A DNA stretch of 64,000 nucleotides from positions 129,369,608 to 129,433,607 of the forward strand of contig CM050446.2 of assembly GCA_027563935.2 (NCBI GenBank), read 5' to 3'. The DNA comes from Costus lasius (Eukaryota; Streptophyta; Magnoliopsida; Zingiberales; Costaceae). Under the pieces are notes generated by a model, which was given only the letters and a program-made list of their open reading frames with translations, was not told the DNA's origin and did no database searches. A program made the translations under genes and the position numbers. Of the stretch, positions 24,530 to 36,000 are shown piece after piece. Every line of letters begins with the position of its first letter. The first letter of the stretch is position 1.

Positions 24530-25022
24530 GTTTATGAACACTTGCTCTGCAAACTGTGTTAGTACTCACATAGGTGTCACAAAAATCGTCATTGACCTAT
24601 GATGTGGCTTCAATGGGTTCAAGTGGCCGTGGGTCTTCAATTTCTACATTTATCTTCAAAAAACCTTCCATGTGTTAGTTTATAAACACAAGCCTGCAAA
24701 GCGTGTTAGTACTCACATGGGTGTCACAAAAATCTTCATTGATATGTGATGTGGCTTTAATGGGTTCAGGTGATCGTGGGTCTTCAATTTCTATATTTAT
24801 CTACAAAAAACCTTCCATGTGTTAGTTTATGAACACAAGTTCTAAAATTATTATACTCACATGGGTGTCCCCTAAATCTTCATTGATCTATGTTGTGGCT
24901 TCAATGGGTTCAGGTGGTGGTGGGTTATTTATCTACAAAAAAACCTTCCATATGCTAGTTTATGAACACGACAATACAAAATATAATACTCACATTGGTG
25001 TCTCCCAAATCTTCATTGATCT
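24530..25022 (-). repeat. Tandem exon-intron repeat, three full units plus a partial one
   Basis: Units of about 145-150 bp. Each holds an exon ending …GAC ACC CAT (or TAT, AAT) before a GTGAGT donor, and starting ATAAAT after a TTTTNNAG acceptor. Exons: 25020-24994 (27 nt), 24932-24861 (72 nt), 24800-24717 (84 nt), 24653-24570 (84 nt). The open copy reads INIEIEDPRSPEPIKATS then HINEDFCDTH. The 24932 and 24653 copies contain TAG before the INED/VNDD part. Confidence 0.8.
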
Positions 25023-25567
25023 ATAATAAAAAATACAATAAAATTGGTATAACTATAAAAATATAATTCATACTTTCTTGCAGTTGGTATGTATACTCAC
25101 ATGTGTAAATGATAAGACTAGTTTATTTACAATAGCGGCCTCAGCCTCATCCACTTGAAGATAAAAAATAATCTGCCACACAATATTATAAGACAAATTT
25201 ATAAATTAACAATTTTAGATTATAATGATTGCATACCATAGATTCATCTAACTTTGAAAAGTTCTTGCAAGAAGAACTTCGTCGTGGAAGCTTGACTTTA
25301 GCCCAATGGAAGAGCCGTGGGTAAACAGCAGCAATAGAATAATGAGCATATATAAGTATATGCTCATATAGCCAAACCTATACATCATCACAAAAATAAT
25401 ATATCAAATATATATACAATGCACATATATATTAAAGTAATTTACCCAAGCACTATAAAGATAAACGAGCTTACACATAATATTATAGCACATCCGCCAA
25501 TAGCAGATATCTTCTTCTTCGCAAAACTTGTAGTGAGCTCAGTAGACAAGAAGTGGTGGACTGCTTC

Positions 25568-25909
25568 TAGGGATGTCAACGGGTCGGGTACCCGCCCTTT
25601 TTGGCCAAACCCGAACCCGACCCGACCCGCCCCCCCCCCCCCCCCCCCTCTCAAACCCAAACCCGGTTAAAAATATTTATTTTTAAATTATTTTTATAAA
25701 ATATAACTATAAAATAATAATAATAATAAATATATTTATAAAAAATTAATTTATTATATATATATATATTTATTTATTTTATTATATATAATCGGGTATC
25801 GGGTACCTGCGAGTACTCATGGGAGTAAACCCGAACCCGACCCAATTAGCTAATCGGGTACCCGAACCCGCCATAAACGGGTCGGGTCGGGTACCCATTG
25901 ACACCCCTA
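25568..25909. mobile_element. hAT-type MITE in exon 2 of the transposon gene
   Basis: 342 bp. Ends are TAGGGATGTCAACGGGT… and the inverse of TAGGGGTGTCAATGGGT…, flanked by the perfect 8-bp duplication ACTGCTTC (25560-25567 and 25910-25917). GGGTCGGGTACCCG repeats lie near both ends, an uninterrupted C run at 25630-25648, and an AT-rich core. No ORF. Confidence 0.9.
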
Positions 25910-26548
25910 ACTGCTTCTGCCTAATTGTATGAACTCAATCTTGTCACATCCTCAATAAAAACCAAAATACTGGCATCCAAATGGAAACTAGCACGACTGA
26001 ACAAAAAACAACAAAACATATACAGCATTGTCAACTTTATAAATCTCTCTTCCTCTTCTATACGTCCACGTGTGCACATATTTCTCAATTTTTTTCTCTA
26101 TTACATTTCAGTTTATTGGGAGCCCCGTAAATTCTAAGAAATAAAACGGAGTGCTGGGTCGATCATGGCCAAATCGAACCAACTCTCCTTCTTGGTGAAA
26201 TCCAAGGATGATAGATACATCCTTCATAGAAAACGGGACAAAATGCCCATTAATATTAAACTCGCTCCTCTCACCATCCCACCTAGACTGTAAATACACT
26301 ACAGCTAACATATCTAGTGGAATGGATGGCCCCTCCAATAAATGCCCAAATGACATCCTTAGTAACTGTTCCTTTATTGCACCTCTCCCTTCTACTTCAC
26401 TCATAAATTTGTAAAGTCTATTCAAAGAGCATCTACTAAGCATTGGCTTATGATCTTCAATTTTCTTTTTCCTTTCTATTTGGGGCCGCTTCTTGATTAC
26501 AAACTGAGGGACAGCATCAGCATCGTTACTAGAGTTTGAACTACTCAT

Positions 26549-27887
26549 TGTATCAAAATAATCTGTTTAGACACAATTAAAAAATGCCTCAACAATATTG
26601 TAACGTGATAGATAAGAAACATAAATGAATTCTGTATACATGCACCAATCCATGATTCTAAATTAAGTAGCATGATAGTTTGCAATCTTCTTTAAATAAG
26701 AAACATAAATGAATTCTGTGCACAATTTCCAGTAATATGTTTGTAAAATGGATTTGCAAACAATAATGTCTAATGTTGTTCAGGACACCCAATTTAACAT
26801 ACTTGTGTACAATAGTCATCCAATCTTATCTAACATATTTGACAGAGCAATTACAAAAACTAGAAATGATTGCATTGTATTCTAATCTCACTATCAGCAT
26901 ATATATATTTAGACCTTGTTCTAATCTTACAAATTATATGCGTGAAGATATCTTAACCTTAGTGAAAACTTATATAGACATTTTCTAAACCCATCCTTAT
27001 AACTAATCAAACCTAGATGGGTATGAAATTAATATCATAGACTATACCTAAGGAACCCAACGTGTACCCCTAGAACTCAACCCTTAAATTGAATTCATGA
27101 TTCCAAATCACATACATTATGTTCTTAGAGATAATGTTGAACATTCTTTGTGCTTCTGTTTGGATTTTTCAAGTCCATGTGCACTTTCATCTAAAGGAAA
27201 CAAATGCATCGAGGCATATGAAGAGGAGAGAATGCAATTTACCACGAAGACCTCGGCACTGATGGAAATCGAGGAAAGCTGAGCGAGCAAGGGGCAAATG
27301 AGGAGGAGAGCCCAGTGAAAGAGAGGGAGCAGAGGCAGCGGCAGAGGTGCGATCGTCCAGACACGATCTCTGAGTTCGTCGAACCTTTATCCCCTTGTTC
27401 GCTAGCGCAGTTAGAGAAGGCCAGAGATCACCGGAGGTTGACGAGCGAGCGGGGAGCAGGACAGAGGTCGTCGGAGATGAGCAAGCAGGGAGACGAAAAT
27501 TTTTTACTTGAGCGGGGTGGGCGAAATCTAAAAGTTACCCTAACTGAGCGGTAGTGTTGACTAAAAGATGGTAATTTTTTCCTCTCCGTCAACGGAGAAT
27601 CGGATAACTTAAGAACATGTGCGTTGACACTTTCCGTGTAATGGACTATGCATCAAGATGCGTGTCTCAAAGGCTAAGCGTCCCTTCTACGATCATGCGC
27701 AGAAGGGACCCTCCGGCGAAAATTTTTTCCTCTATGTGTACGTTGTAGCCTTTGAAGCCACCAAAGGCCACCGCTGCTGACATGTGATAGTGAATAAGTT
27801 TAATGTTAGACCCCGGCTTTTGATTATATATTTTTATCCTATATTTTGAAGTATTAATGTAATATAATTATATTTTGTGTTATTTTT
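26549..27887. other. Intergenic, mostly AT-rich, no gene recognised
   Basis: 26549-27200 would hold the promoter of the broken transposon gene. 27290-27560 is purine-rich and open for 80 codons but low in complexity and not recognised. AAGAAACATAAATGAATTCTGT is repeated at about 26618 and 26698. Confidence 0.4.
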
Positions 27888-28291
27888 GGCCCGTTTGGAT
27901 TCGCCACTTTCCAGCTTCTGCTGGTGCGGCCAGTGGCTTCTAGTCAAACTGGACGTTTGGATGACAGCTTCTCTGGTTGGAACAGAGAAGCTGCCATTAT
28001 TCATAGGAAGCAATCACGAGCAGCTTCTCCCTTCCTAGCTTCCAGCTCAGGCGTGCCTCCCTCCTTCCTCGGCCGCCTCCCTTCCCAGGCCAAGTCTGCC
28101 TCCCTTCTTCCCACCCCAAGTCCACCTCCTTTCCTAGCCTCCCGCCTCCCTTCCCAGCCTCCCTCCTGCCTCCCTCCTCACACGAAGCTCCTTCCTCACC
28201 AGCCCCAGCACCGCCAGCCTCCCGCCTCCTTTCCCAACCTCCCTCTTGCCTCCCTCAGCCGACTCAACTGGCACCCACCCCAGTCGCCCTT

Positions 28292-29330
28292 GTGCGGCCT
28301 AGCTCGATTGTCCACGAGGCCCATGAGACCAAGGTGGTCTATGTTCTCATGGTGTGCGAGGTTTCCTGCGACCCTTCCCCTCCGGCACCTGTGGTGCCCG
28401 AGGAAGTCGCAGCCCTCTTGACCGAGTTCTCGGACATTTCTCCCATTGATCTTCCGACCAGACTCCCACTGGATCGTGGCATTCAGCATGTCATTGATAT
28501 TGTCCCCGGGGCATCTTTGCCCAACTTGCCTCACCATTGTCTTAATCCCACTGAGCACACGGAGCTCAAGAGGCAAGTCAATGACCTCCTCGCCAAAGGC
28601 TTCATCCATGAGAGCCTTAGCTCGTGTGTTGTCCCAGCCCTTTTTATCCCCAAGAAGGATGACTCTTGGCGGATGTGTATTGATTGCCATCGCATCACCA
28701 TCAAATATAGGTTTCCCATCTCGCGACTCGACGACATACTCGATTTGCTATCCAGGTCATGTTGGTTTAGTAAGCTTGACCTCCAAAGCGGATATCACCA
28801 AGTCCGCATCCACGAAGAGGATGAGTGGAAGACGATCTTCAAAACAAAGGACGGCCTCTACGAGTAGTTAATGATGCTTTTCGGCCTCACCAATGCCCCT
28901 TCCACCTTCATGCGCCTCATGAGTCAAGTCCTAAAGCCATACATGGGGAAATTTCTGGTTGTCTAATTTGATGACATCCTCATCTACAGCCGCACCCATG
29001 CCGAACACCATGAGCACCTCCACCTGACCTTTCACATCTTGCGTAAGGAGCACTTGTTCCTTAATGCCAAGAAGTGCGCCTTTTCTAGACACCCAGGTTC
29101 AGTTCCTGGGTTTCATCGTCTCCGACCAATGTCTCGTGGTCGATCCCGCCAAGATTGAGGCCATCCGTCGATGACCCAAACCCGAGTCTATCACCGAGAT
29201 CCGCAGCTTTCTCGGCCTCGCAACCTTCTACCGCCAGTTCATCAAGGGGTTTAGCACCATCGCTTCCCCTATCATGGCCTGCACCAAACATGAGGAATTC
29301 TCATTGACCCACGCGGCTAGACGTGATTCC
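28292..29330 (+). pseudogene. Chromovirus RT fragment
   Basis: 28292-28867 reads VLMVCEVSCDPSPPAP… then IPKKDDSWRMCIDCHRIT and FSKLDLQSGYHQVRIHEEDEWKT, the RT palm region of Ty3/gypsy chromoviruses. A TAG follows GLYE at 28865, where these elements have Trp. Similarity goes on to about 29330 through [12 protein letters not shown] and DDILIYS-like sequence, with a Tyr codon changed to stop and frame changes. RNase H is missing. Confidence 0.8.
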
Positions 29331-29389
29331 TAGCCCTGAAGGACATCATGACTGGAAGTCCCTTTGATCCTTACTTGGCACCACGCTCA

Positions 29390-30050
29390 AGTACTCGTAT
29401 GTGTATCACCCGCAGACCGATGGCCAAATAGATGTCATGAATCATAGTTTGGGCAACCTCCTACGTTGATTAGCCGGCGATTTTCCATGCCACTGGGCTG
29501 ATCACCTCCCCATCACTGAATTTGTGTATAACAATGCTTTCAACCGGTCTACCGGGTTGAGTCCTTTCCAAATTCTGCTCGGGCACCAACCTAGAAAACC
29601 TATTGACATGCATAACATCCCTACTCCCCCTTCCATCCACGAGTCTCCATATACATTTGCATCCCATATTGCGGGTTTACACAATAAGATTCACCGCCGG
29701 ATCTTCTTGAGCAATACCTGGTATGCAACTGAGGCCAAGAGCACCATAGGCCACACCATTTTCGAGTGGGTGAGCAAGTGCTAGTGCGACTCCATGCTGA
29801 GCGTGTGAGGGATAGAGCTAATTGGAAGTTACATGCACGCTGCGTCGGGCCCTTCACGATTCTGTGAAGGGTTGGTGCCAACGCCTATGTCCTCGACCTT
29901 CCAGAGGACTCCCTCATCAGCCTCATCTTCAACATTGCCGACCTCCTTCCGTTCCATGCGCCACTGCCTTCCGGTGCCCCGTCTGACGGTACACCAGCCC
30001 CTTCTTCTTGGGAGGAGAATTCTCCCCACCCTAGGGGAATTGACAGAGTC
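29390..30050 (+). pseudogene. Chromovirus integrase C-terminal part
   Basis: It begins VYHPQTDGQIDVMNHSLGNL near 29400, then TEFVYNNAFNRSTGLSPFQI (29524 onward), the end of the integrase core, followed by the linker and VLDLPEDS-like tail to about 29950. There is a stop in place of Cys/Trp at about 29468 and a frame change near 29783. The segment between RT and this point is deleted. Confidence 0.75.
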
Positions 30051-30158
30051 AACGACATGGATGGGTGTGACCAAACGCCTCTAGAAGTCATTTGGGAAGA
30101 CTCCCAAAAGCATATGGAGGATGCTCCAGAAAATTCAACTCAAATGGAGAACAGCAGC

Positions 30159-30412
30159 CAAAATTACGGTTGTAAAAAAAATTACACCCTTGTCGTAAAA
30201 CCCTCTGCTCAGAATCTGGCTGAAATTACAGCCCATGAAAAAAATTACAGCCCTGCCGTAAAAGTCTCTACCCAGAATCTAGCCAAAATTACACCCCGTG
30301 GAAAAAATTACACCCTGCCGTAAAAGCATCTGCCCATAATCTAGCCGAAATTACACCCCTACCGTAAAAGCCTCTACCCAGAATATGGTCAAAATTACAC
30401 CCCTGCCATGGA
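30159..30412 (+). repeat. About 62-bp tandem repeat, four and a half units
   Basis: Units start with AAAATTAC at about 30159, 30222, 30285 and 30346, with a partial one at 30389. Each holds a CCTGCCGTAAAA block and a CTCTRCCCAGAATCTAGCC block, with a second AAATTAC inside most units. It lies between integrase and the LTR of the chromovirus. Confidence 0.75.
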
Positions 30413-31273
30413 AGTGCCCAGAAACATAGAAAGCGCAGGAAAGATCTGTTTTCATGACGTTCGACGTTCGCAACAATCCTCACACCCTCCTGATTGATAT
30501 GTGGGGATCCTCAGTCCATCTACCACCTCAAGGAAGTCCCTCCACCCTATTCCCATGTTAAATCTTCCCCAAGGACCACTGCAAGAGCTCACAATGAACC
30601 GTTACCACAACTAGGTCCTCAACTCTGCCCAAGAGATGGCCAACAATGTCCAAAACTAGCCCACGATCAGCAAGTTTTGCTGTTTCATGGTAGCCTGCTC
30701 TGAGATGGTTTAGTGCGTCAAAAGTCAGTCTGGACAGCAGCCTAAAGCTTGGCCCACACGCCTCTCAGTCGCCAGTTTGCGCCCACCAACTACAGATTCC
30801 CTACCTGCAATAGTTGGTAACTGCTACTTTAGTTTGTTAAGGGGCATCTTGACCCCTTTTAGTTTGTTAAAAGGCTGTTGGCTTATCCAACAACCCTCAA
30901 GTATTTTGCATGTGATTCCTCTCCCTCGTGGTCTATAAAAGAGGGCTGAGGGCTAGTTACTTTCTTCAGCTTTGTTGTAGTAGAAACTTTCCCCCATGCG
31001 AAGGTCTAGGTCCAGCAAACTCGGAGAGACTCGGCTGTGAGTCCTCCCAATCCTTCTTCCACTGTACTGCAATTTTCATTCAATCAAAAGGGCCGGAGCG
31101 ACACTGAATCGCTCTGGGCACCTCTTCTTGTTTACTTATTGTTCCCTGAGAGTCATATGGTCTCCTCCAGCTTTCACCTCCCTTGGCGCCTAGCCAGGAG
31201 TGTGCCATCTCCAACTTCCTCCGGGGCGCGTTAATCCCATTCACAGCGTTGTGAAGGGAACAAGTTGTGCGTG

Positions 31274-32847
31274 TGATGCCTTGCATTTTAGTAGTGATTT
31301 TTACTGATATTCCATGATGAATTTAGGCCTATTTGAATGTTTTTATACTCCTTTAAAGCTTATTTAGTTAAAAACTTTAGAATCTTCACTTTTCGTCTGT
31401 CTTATTGAATTTCAGGTAAAATCACCCAATTTCGAAGCCTTTTTGAAGAATCTAAAAGCATGGGGTGATTCCTTATGAGAAGATGAAGCTGCCCGTAAAA
31501 TTTGGACTCAATTGGAGCCCTTTCTGGACTTCACGGCCAGGTGAACCCCACGGGGTTCACCCGTGATCTTGCCGAAGGACATAATTCAGCGCGCGCGTCA
31601 CTGTCTGGTGAACCCGGCGGGGTTCACCGATGATGTCAAAGGTTTTTAAAATCTGCCGCACACTTCACTGGCAGGTGAACCCCATGGGGTTCACCCGTGA
31701 TCAGGTCTGATGAAGTTCCGTATAGAAATATGCTGAAGATTTCACCGGTCTGTGATTATTTTGCAGCAGATCTACACCGTGCACTTCACCACCTGGTGAA
31801 CCCGGCGGGGTTCACCCGTGAAGTTGACGGATCAGCCCGACACCTATTCGGTATTCTGGCAATTTTGAACCCGATTTAACTCCAAATTTAGCAAGTGAGG
31901 ATTTTTTGGAAAGCTGACTCGAAGGCGAAGGGATAGAGTAAAAAAGCCCTAATTTTCGTGACCTAGGGGAGGAGAAATCAGACAACGAAGTGGCTAGGGT
32001 GGACGGACACGGCGAACAGGCGACTTCGAGGCGATTTCTGGAGATTTGATCGTTAGAACTCAGTGATTCTTATTTATTTATTTCGGTTCATCATTTTCTT
32101 CGTCTTAGAAACCTTTTCCTATGATTTTCTTATGTATGAAGAGAATATTTTGAGCGATTCAATGATGGTTGTAGCGTAAACTTATTTTCGGGGCTAGGTT
32201 AAAGCCCTCTGACGATTTCTATATGCAATACTCATTTTAATCTTGTTATTTGGATCATATCTTAAGCATATTTCACTAGATGTATTTACTGCTTGATTCG
32301 TACTCTGGCCAAGTATTATCATGTTATAGTCGTTACGGTTCATAACGAGAGTAGGACCGTCACGACCGAACTTCTTTGTGAATCTTGCGAAGGCTTGACG
32401 CGAGAGTGCTTGCCCTTCGCTCGAGGGTCCATAATCTACCACGGAACCCACTGGGTTTGTCAAAAATGGACCACCGCGAGAGTAGAAGACGTTCTAGGCA
32501 AGCACTGGGGTGTACACTCGAAAGAGGGCACCTTTGTACAATAGGGTAGATTCCTTATGCATACTTGTAGATCCTTGTAACTAGTATTTGTCTCTTAATG
32601 CTATTGAAATCGTCAGAGAGGTGGAGACCCGAGCCCTGATACTCTCTTTCATATATTTTCCCTGCTGCAGTTATTTGATTGCTTATTTACGATTTTGCTT
32701 AACCTTAGTTCACCCTAGTTCCAAAAACCACAACTCGACCTGCTTAGATTCCAAAGAATTAGATTTTCTAGTACTCACCTTGTTCCCTGTGGGAGATGAT
32801 ATCTTTTATATTACTTCGACATTTCCGTGCATTTGCCGAGTGTGTCA
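31274..32847 (+). repeat. 5' LTR of copy D, 1574 bp
   Basis: It starts TGATGCCTTGCATTTTAGTAG, a different subfamily opening from A/B/C, and ends GAGTGTGTCA. Confidence 0.92.
31540..31816. repeat. Palindrome array in the 5' LTR of D
   Basis: Intact copies start at 31540, 31607, 31674 and 31795. Steps are 67 and 67, then 121 where one copy has been deleted near 31740. Central pairs differ: AC, GC-type and AT. Confidence 0.9.
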
Positions 32848-32853
32848 AGTTTT

Positions 32854-32873
32854 TGGCGCCGTTGCCGGGGAAC
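32854..32873 (+). other. Primer binding site, tRNA-Asp (copy D)
   Basis: TGGCGCCGTTGCCGGGGAAC, six bases after the 5' LTR. Confidence 0.9.
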
Positions 32874-33012
32874 AACGATTGATATTAGTACATTTCTAAG
32901 TTTTTGGGAGACTAAGCTTTAGTTAGTTTTTCTTTTTCTTTCTTATTCTGTTCCTCACTGCTTTCTGCTCGTTACTTTCTTTGAACTTCATATTCGGATC
33001 TGACAAACTTTT

Positions 33013-36000
33013 ATGCAAAGAAGTTTCAGGGCAGGAGCACTCTTCGAAATCGACTACGAAATAGAACGAACCTTCAGACAAAGAAGGAAGCTTGCGCAAA
33101 TCCAGAAAAAGGAGAATCGGGAGTAGATGGAACATTTTCACATCGACATGGAGAATGAACCAGCACCTCAACCTATGAACAACAACAATGCCAGAACACT
33201 GCGAGAATATGCAACACCTTTCACACATGGATTTCAATCAGGAATCGTCAGGCCTAGTGTAGAGGCCAACAATTTTGAAATTAAACCCGCTTTACTTTCC
33301 ATGATACAACAAAATCAATTTGGCAGTTCTCCTCTTGAGGACCCCAATATGCATTTATCTATATTTTTGGAATATTGTGATATGTTAAAGATTAATGGAG
33401 CTACTTCTGATGCTATCAGGTTACGCTTATTTCCCTTCTCTCTGCGGGATAGAGCGAGGACATGGCTCCACACGATCCCCTCAGCTTCAATTCGGACATG
33501 GGATGAACTGTTTTAAGCTTTCCTCTCAAAGTATTTCCCTCCTTCGAAGACAATCCACCTCAGAAACCAGATAACGAGCTTCATACAGAATGATGGGGAG
33601 TCTTTGTATGAAGTGTGGGAAAGATTTAAGGAACTTCAAATATTATGCCCCCACCATGGGATTGAGACTTGGGTTCTAATACACACATTCTATATGGGAC
33701 TGGAGGACAATACTAGACTCACGGTCGATGCAGCTGCTGGAGGATCGAGACTGATGAGCAAAATACCAGAAGATGCGATCAACCTCCTGGAGGACATGGC
33801 ACTGAACTACCATCAGTGGAATCCAGAGCGAGGTACAACTTCAAGGAAATCAGGTAAATTCGAACTTGACTCATTAACTGCCCTGACTGCAAAGGTAGAC
33901 AATCTGACTAAGAAATTTGATTCATGGTCTGTTAACTCTTTGGACACTAATTCAGTATCTTGTGAGTTATGTGGTGTTGCAGGACATGCAGGTGCTGAGT
34001 GCCAAGGGGGAGATGGACAAGTGGTCCTAAGTCAACCTAAACATCTTAATGCAGTTGGAAATATGAACTCCATGAACAACCCTTATTCCAACTATTACAA
34101 CCCTAGCTGGTGCAACCACCCGAACTTCTCCTACCGGACCATGCAGCCGATACAACTAGGGCAAGCGCCACAACAAGTACAACCTCAGCATGGGAACTTC
34201 AGGCCGCCACAACAAGAGAATTTCAGGCAGCCACCTGGGTTCCAACAGAGAAATTACAACCCTCCACCTCAGCAAGGAAATTACAATCCTCCTCAAAGAC
34301 CGGCCCAAGACTCTCAGTTGAGTAAGCAATTAGAAGGGTTGACCGATATGATGAAATTGAAGATGACGAGGATGGACTCCTTAGAAACGCACAATAAGAT
34401 CTTGGTGAGCCAACTTGTGCAGCAGGCTAGCTCATCCTCAAGAGCGCCAGGGAAGCTTCCATCACAGCCAGAAGTTAACCCGATGGAGCAATGCAATGCA
34501 ATTTTCACTCGGAGCGGCAAGCAACTCGAAGATCCACCAATGCCGACCAATGAAACAAGGGATGATGAGACACTGAACCCTGAGGAGCCACACGTAGACT
34601 CAACATCGGCGGAGCCTGCGCGTTATGAAGAAGAGTGACCCTATGTTGGGCCACCAGCTTATAAGCCGATACCTTTCCCTCAGAGGCTTGTCAAAGCCAA
34701 GCTAGACAAGCAATTTAGAAAGTTTTTAGAAATATTGAAAAAATTATATATTAACATTCCCTTTGTTGATGCCCTTTTGCAGATGCCAACCTACGCGAAA
34801 TTTCTGAAAGACATACTCTCAAACAAAAAGAAGCTGGAAGACTAGGGCACCGTCGCACTTACTGAAGAGTGCAGTGCGATCTTGCAGAACAAGCTTCCAC
34901 AAAAACTCAAGGATCCTGGCAGCTTCTCCATACCTTGCCAGATATGAGAGATGACTTTCTAGAAAGCACTATATGACCTAGGGGCGAGCGTCAGCATCAT
35001 GCCGCTGTCATTGTGTAGAAAGCTGGATTTGGGTGATTTAAAATCGACTAACATTTCATTGCAGCTTGCTGATAGATCAGTTAGGAGTCCAGTGGGGATT
35101 TTAGAGGATGTACCAATTAAAGTAGGAGATTATTTTATCTCTGCTAACTTTGTTGTACTAGACATTGACGAGGATAACAGGCTTCCTATTATCTTAGGAA
35201 GGTCTTTTCTTGCTACGGCCAGCGTTGTCATCGATGTTAAAAATGGGAAACTAGATTTAAACATCAGTGGCAATATTATTCAATTTGATTTGTCTAACTC
35301 TCTTAAAAAACCTTCTCTTGCAGATACATGTCACAGTGTGGATGTAGTTGAAAAGATAATCCAGGAAGCCGAGCCCCCCTCTAAAGATGGATACCCATTG
35401 GAGCTCATCCTCAACGACGCCACTAGTGAAGATAGTAAAGGGGAAGTTGAAAACTATGTTGCCCTACTTGATGCAGACCCAGAATTGAAAGCAGAGCAAG
35501 AAGAGAATCGAGAAGAAGGAGGACAAAAGAAAATTGAGCTCAAAAGTTTACCCGATAATCTGAGATACGAGTTACAGGGGGAAAACTTTACTTACCCCGT
35601 AATAGTTAGCGCTAAGCTTGACAAGGAGCAAACCGAATTACTTTTGCAAGAGCTCCGTTTGCATAGGAAGGTAATCGGCTACTCTCTTGATGATATTAAA
35701 GGTATTAACCCATCTATTTGTATGCACAGGATTTTGTTAGAAGAGAATAGTAAGCCCTCAGTTGAATTTCAACGCCGACTTAACCCGCATTTGAATGAGG
35801 TTGTGAAGAAGGAGGTGCTTAAGTTGTTAGACGCAGGCGTGATCTACCCGATCTCAGACAGTTCTTGGGTGAGTCCGGTGCATGTGGTACCCAAAAAGGG
35901 AGGTGTCACAGTGATTAAGACCGATACAGACGAGTTGATAATGACACGCACAATTACAGGACACAGGATGTGCATTGACTATAGGAAGTTGAACGCCGCA

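Larger units (their letters stand above)
24258..26548 (-). pseudogene. Plant-mobile/Ulp1-associated transposon gene, multi-exon, disrupted
   Basis: Minus-strand exons can be traced from splice signals, all in phase 0. Exon 1 begins MSSSNSSNDADAVPQF at 26548 and carries RMSFGHLLEGPSIPLDMLAV and FSMKDVSIILGF; its 3' edge is unclear. Exon 2 is 25920-25475 (…SAIGGCAIILC) and is split by a hAT MITE. Exon 3 is 25377-25237 (VWLYEHILIYAHYS). Exon 4 is 25172-25101. Then come duplicated short exons (25020-24570) and a last exon 24506-24258 with a coiled coil and basic clusters. The family resembles proteins carried by MULE/CACTA-type transposons (plant mobile domain or Ulp1-associated N-terminal regions). 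No Ulp1 protease part is seen. Exact family uncertain. Confidence 0.65.

Noticed and set aside
25442..25670. Gly-rich and Pro-rich ORFs over the C run
   Set aside because: Low complexity inside a hAT MITE.
27924..28421. 165-codon Pro/Ser-rich ORF
   Set aside because: Runs from a MITE-like GC-rich tract into chromovirus sequence; chimeric and low complexity.
28196..28690. 164-codon minus-strand ORF
   Set aside because: Antisense of the chromovirus RT fragment.
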